This document shows positions 50,445-56,899 of a stretch of 64,000 nucleotides of DNA, in pieces (positions within the stretch are counted from its first letter, which is position 1; every line of letters starts with the position of its first letter). The notes beneath the pieces are model-generated. The model made no database searches, was not told the origin of the DNA, and saw only the letters and a program-made list of their open reading frames with translations. The position numbers and the translations under genes are program-made. Origin of the DNA: RFXV01 sp038150465 (GTDB lineage: Bacteria > Bacteroidota > Bacteroidia > Flavobacteriales > Schleiferiaceae); the NCBI GenBank assembly GCA_038150465.1, contig JAYOTP010000004.1, forward strand, positions 1-64,000. The letters run 5' to 3'.

Positions 50445-51380
50445 ATGAAGATCAGTGTGATCGGTGCCGGAAATGTAGGCGCCACTTGTGCCGACGTATG
50501 TGCACAGAAAGAATTGGCCAATGAGGTGGTCCTCTTGGACATCAAAGAGAATTTTGCGGAAGGCAAGGCGCTCGACATGTGGCAGACCGCGCCCATCAAT
50601 CTGTTCGACAGCCGGACCATTGGCGTGACCAACGATTATGCCCGCACAGCGGATTCTGAAGTTGTGGTCATTACCTCCGGGCTTCCGAGAAAACCGGGAA
50701 TGAGCCGCGATGATCTGATCCAGACCAACGCCAAGATCGTCAAGTCGGTCACCGAGCAGGTGATCAAATACTCACCGAATGCCATCATTGTTGTCGTGGC
50801 GAATCCATTGGATGTCATGACCTATACGGCATTCCTGACGGCCAAGATCGATCCGAACCGCGTTTTTGGCATGGCGGGTATTTTGGATACAGCGCGTTAT
50901 CGTGCATTTCTCGCTACAGAACTGAATGTGTCCCCAAAGGACATTCAGGCCGTTCTCATGGGCGGACACGGAGACACCATGGTGCCATTGCCACGCTACA
51001 CCACCGTTGGCGGTATCCCCGTGACAGAGATGATCGATGAAGAAAAACTCGAGGCCATCATCCAGCGCACCAAGGTGGGTGGCGGAGAGATCGTCAAATT
51101 GCTCGGCACCTCTGCCTGGTATGCGCCAGGAGCTGCAGCTGCGCAAATGGTCGAGGCCATCGTTCGCGATCAAAAACGCATCTTCCCGGTCTGCGCATGG
51201 CTGCAGGGTGAATACGGAATGAAGGACATTTATCTGGGTGTGCCTGTCAAACTTGGCAAAGCGGGCATTGAGGAGATCATTGAGCTTCAACTCAACGAAA
51301 AAGAACGTGCCGAGCTGGAGGGATCAGCGACAGCTGTGCGTGAGGTGATGGGCGTTCTCGACCAGATGGACCTCTTTTGA
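50445..51380 (+). CDS. mdh: Malate dehydrogenase (LDH-like type)
   Basis: Mdh interconverts malate and oxaloacetate with NAD in the citric acid cycle. The 311-residue protein has the Rossmann motif VIGAGNVGATCA (5-16), the NAD-binding acidic residue in LLDIKE, the substrate loop SGLPRKPGMSRDD with R82 (malate-selective; lactate dehydrogenases have Gln here) and R88, VANPLDVMTY, and the catalytic His in MGGHGDTMVP. The spacer upstream (50375-50444) contains TACCTTCG, a poor -7 match. A strong terminator follows at 51403. Confidence 0.96.
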   Translation: MKISVIGAGNVGATCADVCAQKELANEVVLLDIKENFAEGKALDMWQTAPINLFDSRTIGVTNDYARTADSEVVVITSGLPRKPGMSRDDLIQTNAKIVKSVTEQVIKYSPNAIIVVVANPLDVMTYTAFLTAKIDPNRVFGMAGILDTARYRAFLATELNVSPKDIQAVLMGGHGDTMVPLPRYTTVGGIPVTEMIDEEKLEAIIQRTKVGGGEIVKLLGTSAWYAPGAAAAQMVEAIVRDQKRIFPVCAWLQGEYGMKDIYLGVPVKLGKAGIEEIIELQLNEKERAELEGSATAVREVMGVLDQMDLF

Positions 51381-51402
51381 AATAAGCATCGATCCTTGTA
51401 CA

Positions 51403-51429
51403 AAGCCCATCCATCGGATGGGCTTTTTT
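51403..51429 (+). terminator. Rho-independent terminator after mdh
   Basis: The 10-bp stem AAGCCCATCC/GGATGGGCTT with loop ATC leads into TTTTTT. It lies 22 bases after the mdh stop, at the tail-to-tail junction with the PspC gene. Confidence 0.92.
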
Positions 51430-53021
51430 CATATGCGGGTTCTGTGAGCGTCTTCCGAGCTCTGCTCTGTACAATCCAGACATTGCAGTCCCTCTTCTGT
51501 CATCCTCCACGTATTTTGAAGCAGGTCGTCTTCTGTCTCTACAAGGGACAAGGGCGTTTCGAATTCGTTGCCAAAACGGATGCTGTATCCTACAGGCAAA
51601 TAGATCGTGGCTTTGACCCCCTGAAACCGAAAGAGGCGGTCTTTGTGCAGTGCGTAATAAAGTGGTAATTCCAAAAGGCTGTCGGTCTCATACACTGCGT
51701 ATTCCGCTTCCAGGGCATTGAGTTGTGCATTTCTTTCAGACCGGCCTTTCGATCGCTTTTCAATTTGGACGAACGGAGCATCGGAGCGCGTTGAAGCGAC
51801 ATCGAACACCACGCGACGGATGTAATGTGATTCCGCACCAATGATCCAACCGTCGATCTCTTCTCCATTGACGGTCATATCCATTTCCACAGGCTTCCCC
51901 TCAGGGTCCCGGGCAGCGATCACTTCGATATGCTGCTTGTGGTCGTATTCGAGCATGACCACCTCTTCCGTAGAACCATTCACGCGAAACTCCTGTGCAG
52001 CGGAAACAAGTGAAATAACGAAGAGCAGCAGTCCAAGAAGGGACAGGCCAAGGGTAAGCCGTCCGAACAGCGGATTTATGCGCGGCAGTTTGAACAGGCG
52101 ACGGATGAGTACGGCTGTGCCAAAGAGCAGTGGGAACAGGCAGCAGAGCAGTAAGCCAGAAATGGCTGGATAGTAGATCCAAGGACTGTCGAAAAGGTTC
52201 TGAAGAAGATCGACTGCACGGAATGAAGTGCCATTCAGTTCGAAGGATCCGGCCATCCCGATCCCGATCAACAGCCAAAGAAGGAATCCGCCCAATATGA
52301 TAAGGGCCACACTGAGAATGCGGAGAATGGCCTTGGCGATCAGTTGCAGGATGTTGCCGATGAAGTCGGCTATTGTGCGCGCCATTTTTCCCGCATTATC
52401 GAAAAACCCTCTTTTGCGCAGCCGCTCGGTCTGGTCGTCTATGATCTGTCCGGCTTTCTTCAGTTCATCTGAGACGGATCTTTCGATGTTCGACAGATTG
52501 ACTGCCTCACCGCGCATCTGAAGGCGTTGTGCAGTGGTTTTGGCCCGAGGGATCACAAGCATGAGGATCAGGTATGCAATGACACCTGAACCGGTCCATA
52601 AAAGGATGAGAAATACGGCGCGAAAGAGGATGGGGTCAAGTCCGAAGTATGCGCCAAGACCACCGGCGACACCACCGATGATGCGGTTGTCGGGATCTCT
52701 GAAGATCCGTTTCTTCGGTCGGATCGTTTCCCCTTCTTGTTCATCTGATGTGTCGGACCCGATACGGTATTCCTCTGGGCTGCCCATGATCTTGATCACG
52801 GCCGTCACGTCGTCAATAGAAATGACTTGACGGCCATTGGTCAGTTTCTCTTCAAAGAGTTCGGCCATGCGGGCCTCCACGTCCTGAAAGATCTCCTCGC
52901 TTCCTTCCTGATCCTTGAGTGAAGACTGAACCCGCTCCAGGTAGTCTTGCAGCGTGGAAAAGGCATTCTCGTCGATCTGCAGTGATCTTCCGGCTAAATT
53001 GATCTGTATCGTTTTATTCAT
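51429..53021 (-). CDS. PspC domain membrane protein
   Basis: This 530-residue inner-membrane protein has an N-terminal cytoplasmic part (MNKTIQINLAGRSLQIDENA, then a helical linker), a PspC domain at about 103-160 (RDPDNRIIGGVAGGLGAYFG, then a membrane helix), further membrane helices between 225 and 370, and a C-terminal periplasmic beta domain (about 385-530) ending in CLDC. PspC proteins sense envelope stress in enterobacteria. In Bacteroidota, this long form is typically paired with a PadR regulator, as here: its ATG lies 8 bases inside the padR-like gene. The operator-like repeat upstream of padR probably controls both. Confidence 0.88.
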   Translation of the reverse strand: MNKTIQINLAGRSLQIDENAFSTLQDYLERVQSSLKDQEGSEEIFQDVEARMAELFEEKLTNGRQVISIDDVTAVIKIMGSPEEYRIGSDTSDEQEGETIRPKKRIFRDPDNRIIGGVAGGLGAYFGLDPILFRAVFLILLWTGSGVIAYLILMLVIPRAKTTAQRLQMRGEAVNLSNIERSVSDELKKAGQIIDDQTERLRKRGFFDNAGKMARTIADFIGNILQLIAKAILRILSVALIILGGFLLWLLIGIGMAGSFELNGTSFRAVDLLQNLFDSPWIYYPAISGLLLCCLFPLLFGTAVLIRRLFKLPRINPLFGRLTLGLSLLGLLLFVISLVSAAQEFRVNGSTEEVVMLEYDHKQHIEVIAARDPEGKPVEMDMTVNGEEIDGWIIGAESHYIRRVVFDVASTRSDAPFVQIEKRSKGRSERNAQLNALEAEYAVYETDSLLELPLYYALHKDRLFRFQGVKATIYLPVGYSIRFGNEFETPLSLVETEDDLLQNTWRMTEEGLQCLDCTEQSSEDAHRTRI

Positions 53022-53349
53022 TTGGATATTTAAGTATTTGCCCAACGGCTTTGGTGAGTTGTTTCCAGCTTTCTCCGAGTTCGTCCAAGACTTTTTCGCC
53101 TTTCTCAGACAATTCATAATACTTCCGTGGCGGTCCAGAACGGGATTCCTCCCATTTGTAGTGAAGAAGACCTGCATTCTTCAAGCGGGTCATCAGTGGA
53201 TAGAGGGTGCCTTCCACCACGATCATTTGGTTCTTCTTGAGTTCCTCGATGATCTCGGATACGTAGGCTGGGCCTTCCTTTAAAAGAGCAAGGATGCACA
53301 TTTCGAGCACTCCTTTCTTCATCTGAGCCTTGCTGTTGTCGATGTTCAT
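53014..53349 (-). CDS. PadR family transcriptional regulator
   Basis: PadR proteins are winged-helix repressors. The 111-residue protein has the family core KKGVLEMCILALLKEGPAYV, EGTLYPLMTRLKNAGLL (recognition helix and turn) and SGPPRKYYELSEKGEKVL (wing), so it is a complete minimal PadR domain without a long dimerisation tail. ATG at 53349 precedes this core by about ten residues. It is the first gene of the padR-pspC operon. A perfect inverted repeat 57 bases upstream (53406-53426) is a likely autoregulatory site. The inducing signal is unknown, but the partner suggests membrane stress. Confidence 0.92.
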   Translation of the reverse strand: MNIDNSKAQMKKGVLEMCILALLKEGPAYVSEIIEELKKNQMIVVEGTLYPLMTRLKNAGLLHYKWEESRSGPPRKYYELSEKGEKVLDELGESWKQLTKAVGQILKYPNE

Positions 53350-53405
53350 GCGAAAGCTTTGAAATGAGGACAGTGAATCATGAGGCAAACATATAATGAA
53401 AAATA

Positions 53406-53426
53406 GTACTATGCAATAAATAGTAC
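53406..53426. promoter_or_regulatory. Inverted repeat upstream of padR-pspC, candidate PadR operator
   Basis: GTACTAT and ATAGTAC form a perfect 7-bp inverted repeat around the 7-base spacer GCAATAA. The first half is part of a 10-bp palindrome ATAGTACTAT (53403-53412). It overlaps TATTTTTC on the minus strand (53398-53405), a one-mismatch -7 box, so a bound dimer would block transcription. Confidence 0.6.
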
Positions 53427-53519
53427 CTAACAATGAACTCACTGATAAACAAGTGTGTGGAATTTGGTCAGATCAATAATTAATATTACCTTAACATTGA
53501 ATTAATAAAACATTAACCC

Positions 53520-53693
53520 ATGAGAGTTTTGCTGATCGTCGTTGTTTTGGGCTTGGGTGCTTGTTCCAGTCAATCATCTTACGCGGGAGCGGAAGAGAGA
53601 AATATGGGGAGTGAATACCGCACATGTCTTCATTCGCCGGATTGCCATCTCGTAGGCATGCACGATCATTGCCTGAGTGATAACTGGCAGTGA
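53520..53693 (+). CDS. Small cysteine-rich lipoprotein (57 residues)
   Basis: This short reading frame encodes a hydrophobic N terminus (MRVLLIVVVLGLGAC) ending in a perfect lipobox LGAC, so it should be a lipoprotein with a mature part of about 43 residues. The mature part holds three further cysteines in TCLHSPDCHLVG and DHCLSDNW, with several histidines (five His in 20 residues), suggesting disulfides or metal binding. I do not recognise the family. It lies in AT-rich DNA, divergent from padR with 170 bases between the starts, and may be controlled by the same repeat. ATG at 53520 and stop TGA at 53691-53693 are the only plausible limits. Convergent gene 53725-54225 follows. Confidence 0.65.
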   Translation: MRVLLIVVVLGLGACSSQSSYAGAEERNMGSEYRTCLHSPDCHLVGMHDHCLSDNWQ

Positions 53694-53724
53694 TCCATTA
53701 ACTTACCTATTTATACTTGATGAT

Positions 53725-54225
53725 CTAGTTCGGTCGACCGGCGATGTAGAATCCATCCGCCAGTCTCCATCCATTCGGGACGGGTATCAATTGAAAATAG
53801 AATCTTTCCGTCTGCTCGCTGAGTGCGCCCTGTAAAACCCAGGCCACCCATTGACTTCCGTCCTCTTCCTTGTACTCGATCACTTCCTGTAGCTCGATGT
53901 TTTCGTCATTTCGCCAGTTTTCGAGATGGGCGATCAGATCGATGCAGGCTTTTTTGAATTCTTCGGATCGCGCAGCATAGTTTTCAAGTGCGGCATTTTT
54001 GAGGTGATCCCTTTTGGTGTCATTGGGTTCTATGTCGTCCACAAATTGCAGATACTCGCCAAGGCGGATGTATTGCTTATGCAGATCGTCCTCGGATCGG
54101 CCGTGAAAATGGAAGAGCTCTTCAGCGAACACCTTCGCCTGTGCCTGGCACAGAACTGGGGCCAGCAGCAAAGAGATCAGGCAACAGACCTTCCGTATTT
54201 GGTACGCATATAGTCTCTTAGACAT
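53725..54225 (-). CDS. Uncharacterised exported protein
   Basis: This protein of 166 residues (172 if an upstream ATG at 54243 is used) has a signal peptide with basic start MSKRLYAYQIRK and cleavage near VLCQAQ. The mature part is helical at first (EELFHFHGRSEDDLHKQYIR) and ends in a beta-rich segment with VAWVLQGALSEQTERFYFQL and NGWRLADGFY, reminiscent of small periplasmic proteins of the NTF2/lumazine-binding kind, though I cannot assign a family. It overlaps the upstream gene by about 49 bases, an unusually long overlap, which suggests the two evolved together or that one end is wrong. Function is unknown. Confidence 0.65.
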   Translation of the reverse strand: MSKRLYAYQIRKVCCLISLLLAPVLCQAQAKVFAEELFHFHGRSEDDLHKQYIRLGEYLQFVDDIEPNDTKRDHLKNAALENYAARSEEFKKACIDLIAHLENWRNDENIELQEVIEYKEEDGSQWVAWVLQGALSEQTERFYFQLIPVPNGWRLADGFYIAGRPN

Positions 54226-54494
54226 TGGATGTAGAGATGGCATTGGAATGCAGGTGTACGGGCAGTGTCGTATCGCCTGTGGTCGGGTTCGGTGAAATCC
54301 TCGTTGTCGAGTTCTGAAGAAATCCGAAGAACGAAGGATTCTCGCTCTCCTTGCTCATCGATCAAGGCCAGGAATCCACCGATCCAATACTGAAAGGAAA
54401 GCAGCCCGGCTTCCAGGCTTTTCCCCTTTTCGATCGATTCCAATTCACGGACCAGAAAATCATTTAAACGAGCACTTTGTGTGGGGTCTTTCAT
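54177..54494 (-). CDS. Uncharacterised small cytoplasmic protein
   Basis: This 105-residue protein has no signal peptide or membrane segment. It is rich in Glu, Asp and Arg, with a helical start (SARLNDFLVRELESIEKG), a central YWIGGFLALIDEQG and a C-terminal QCLRDYMRTKYGR. No family is recognised. Its last 49 bases overlap the start of the exported-protein gene in another frame. ATG at 54494 is preceded by an AT-rich stretch (54510-54585) that on the minus strand contains TTGAC and TATAAT-like and TAATTTTT sequences, a probable promoter. It may be cotranscribed with the downstream gene. Function is unknown. Confidence 0.6.
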   Translation of the reverse strand: MKDPTQSARLNDFLVRELESIEKGKSLEAGLLSFQYWIGGFLALIDEQGERESFVLRISSELDNEDFTEPDHRRYDTARTPAFQCHLYIQCLRDYMRTKYGRSVA

Positions 54495-54580
54495 CTCTTA
54501 GGGGGTTGGATGAAGTGAAAAAGGTACTAAAAAAATTATACCTAAATAATTTTATATCAGTCAAGTATGGTTTTTTGAAT

Positions 54581-54607
54581 AAAAAAAAGGCGCACATGGC
54601 GCCTTTT
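54581..54607 (-). terminator. Rho-independent terminator after the M49 peptidase gene
   Basis: On the minus strand AAAAGGCGC pairs with GCGCCTTTT around a 5-base loop, and eight T follow. It lies 20 bases past the peptidase stop. Confidence 0.9.
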
Positions 54608-54627
54608 CGGTTTGAATGATCAGTAGA

Positions 54628-56676
54628 TCAATTCTCGTCTGGCAAGAACGAAAAGCGCTCTGAATAGTCCAGCATTTGCTCGGTGAAATCATCGGGGTAG
54701 GTGACCTCAATGTCAACGATCTGCCCATTCTCCTCGACGGGTACGAGAACAGGATTGATGAAGCCTGCATATGGAGCTACATTGAGTTTTTCGCTCCGTT
54801 TCAGAACCTCTTCATGCAGTGCAGGGTCGACCTTGACGCCATAGCGCTCCACCAGGTCTTGTCCGGCTGCATAATCTCCCTCAGATTTGATCCGCTGGAT
54901 CTCACGGAGCAGATCGCCGAAGATCACCCGAAGTGCGTCGTAATCCTGAACCACGAAGTAGGTTTTGTCCCCGATCTGCTTTTTCTCAATGACGCCTTGC
55001 TCTTTTCCCTGCTCATAGGCCCATGCAGCTACGAGTTGTCGGTTGCGCATATGGTCTTCTTCGAGCTCTTCTCCCATCTGAAGTCTGCGAAGCTGCACCA
55101 TCATTCCGTTGCGGATGTAGGAGTCGTACTCGCATTTTCCAACCTCCAGGCTCTCCATCAATCCAAGATCGATGAGCTTTTGGTCCATCAAAAAGTACAG
55201 GGCCACGAGATCTGCCCGGGCCTCTTCCAGAGTGGAGGAGTAGTTTTTCAGTGTTTCTTTCGGTGTTCCCACCCCGGGGTTGAGACGGCCTGAGGCGTGG
55301 CCTACGACCTCGTGAAGCGCGGTGTGGAGCTTTCCAGCAACATCTCCATGGGCCTTGGCTCGTTCCACTTCAGCCGTGCTGAAGGCAAATTCTTCCAGGA
55401 AGCCGCCGCCGGAAGCTTTGTCGTATGCCCCTTCAATATTTCCAAGACTCACGGACTTACTTCCGTGTTCTGCGCGTATCCAGTTGGCATTGGGCAGATT
55501 CACTCCAATGGGCGTGGAAGGAGAAGCATCTCCAGATTCACCGGCCACATTCACTGTCTTGTAGCTGACGCCCACGACATTGGGCTTTTTGTGTTCGTCC
55601 AGAATGCTGCTGTTGTCCTCGAACCACTGCACATTCTCGCTGACCACCTGCATGCGCGCAGAAGCATCAAAATCCTTGATCTGTACAATATTCTCGTAGG
55701 TTCCGCGCATGCCCATCGGATCGTTGTACACTTCTACAAAGCCGATAATGTAGTCGATATCTCCCTCTGTTGCCTTGGTCCACAGTACATTGTATTCGTC
55801 CCAGTCGCGCAGGTCTCCAGTGTTGAAGTACTCGACCAATTCGACCAATGCTGCCTTTTGGGCCTCATTTTCTGCAACTTCTGAAGCCTTGCTCAACCAG
55901 TAGCAGACCTTCTCCAGTGCTGGGCCGTAGAGTCCGCCCACCCGATACACTTCTTCCTTCAGGCTTCCATCCTCCGAACGAACCAGTTTTGAATTCAGGC
56001 CGTAGGAGACCGGACGAGGGTCTGTCTTGTCTATGCGTTCCCCGTAATAGGCATCCACTTCCTCTTCGCGCACATCAGGATCAAAAAAGTTGACCGCTGA
56101 ATTCAGGCAGAGGTCGCCATTGGAATCCTTGGAAACTTTCTTGTTCTCCTGTTCGGGATCGAACATCATATCGATGACCTCTGCTTCCAGTTCGTGGCCT
56201 GTTTCCTTAAGCATCTCTTCAAGAAAGGCGCGATCGAAGCCGGGCATGAATTTTTGATTGGAATAATGATGGTGGATCCCGCTGCTGAACCAGACCCTTT
56301 TGGTGTATTCCATGAATGCAGCCCACTGTTCACTTTTTGTATCGCCTTTGTACTGTCGGACGATGTGTTCAAGGGCTCTGCGAATGCGCAGATTGTAGCG
56401 GTGGTTCTGATCATATGTGATGTCCCTGCCGCTCAGTCCGGCCTGCGTCAGGTAAAAGACCAGTTTCTTTTGATCCGTGCTGAGTTGATCGAAACCGGGC
56501 ACCTGATACCTCAGTATGCGCAGATCGGCGAATTGCTCGGTCTGCCATTTGAATTCTTCTGCTGCCGAGGCTTGGTTTTCTTCGGCTGGATCTGCTGCCG
56601 GGCTGCCACACGAATGCAGCAATAGGATTCCTGAAGTAAGGGCCATGGTAAAAAGGCGTTTGGTCGTAGTGGTCAT
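54628..56676 (-). CDS. M49 (dipeptidyl-peptidase III) family metallopeptidase, lipoprotein
   Basis: This 682-residue zinc peptidase has the M49 motifs HEVVGH (455-460, zinc ligands H455 and H460, catalytic E456) and EEARAD (484-489, third zinc ligand), which correspond to HExxGH and EExRAE/D of DPP III. Family members remove dipeptides from the N terminus of short peptides. The N terminus is a lipoprotein signal with lipobox LLHSC (C23), followed by an Ala/Glu-rich linker, so it should sit in the periplasm on a membrane rather than in the cytoplasm as in eukaryotic DPP III. ATG at 56676 begins the signal; longer in-frame codons upstream are not signal-like. It is monocistronic, with a terminator at 54581-54607 and a near-consensus box TATTTTAG at about 56696-56703. 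Confidence 0.88.
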   Translation of the reverse strand: MTTTTKRLFTMALTSGILLLHSCGSPAADPAEENQASAAEEFKWQTEQFADLRILRYQVPGFDQLSTDQKKLVFYLTQAGLSGRDITYDQNHRYNLRIRRALEHIVRQYKGDTKSEQWAAFMEYTKRVWFSSGIHHHYSNQKFMPGFDRAFLEEMLKETGHELEAEVIDMMFDPEQENKKVSKDSNGDLCLNSAVNFFDPDVREEEVDAYYGERIDKTDPRPVSYGLNSKLVRSEDGSLKEEVYRVGGLYGPALEKVCYWLSKASEVAENEAQKAALVELVEYFNTGDLRDWDEYNVLWTKATEGDIDYIIGFVEVYNDPMGMRGTYENIVQIKDFDASARMQVVSENVQWFEDNSSILDEHKKPNVVGVSYKTVNVAGESGDASPSTPIGVNLPNANWIRAEHGSKSVSLGNIEGAYDKASGGGFLEEFAFSTAEVERAKAHGDVAGKLHTALHEVVGHASGRLNPGVGTPKETLKNYSSTLEEARADLVALYFLMDQKLIDLGLMESLEVGKCEYDSYIRNGMMVQLRRLQMGEELEEDHMRNRQLVAAWAYEQGKEQGVIEKKQIGDKTYFVVQDYDALRVIFGDLLREIQRIKSEGDYAAGQDLVERYGVKVDPALHEEVLKRSEKLNVAPYAGFINPVLVPVEENGQIVDIEVTYPDDFTEQMLDYSERFSFLPDEN

Positions 56677-56875
56677 GGGGATCTTTGATTTGCGGCTAAA
56701 ATAAAGACTTGAGCAAGGAGATTTGATGCCCAACGAAATTCGAGTTGAAATCCCTCCCGTACGGAGCAGCAGAGGGTTCGCAGATCGATAAAGATCTCAA
56801 CGGATATATGGAGCAGGCGCCTTTTTCCGTTAAAAACAATTGGTAGAGAAGGGTGGAAGCCGCTTTTCAGGCACG

Positions 56876-56883
56876 TATTTTTG
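56876..56883 (+). promoter_or_regulatory. -7 box of the ftsK operon
   Basis: TATTTTTG fits TAnnTTTG and lies 16 bases before the TTG start of ftsK. No -33 TTG is found at the usual distance. Confidence 0.5.
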
Positions 56884-56899
56884 AGTTTTACGCAGTTCA

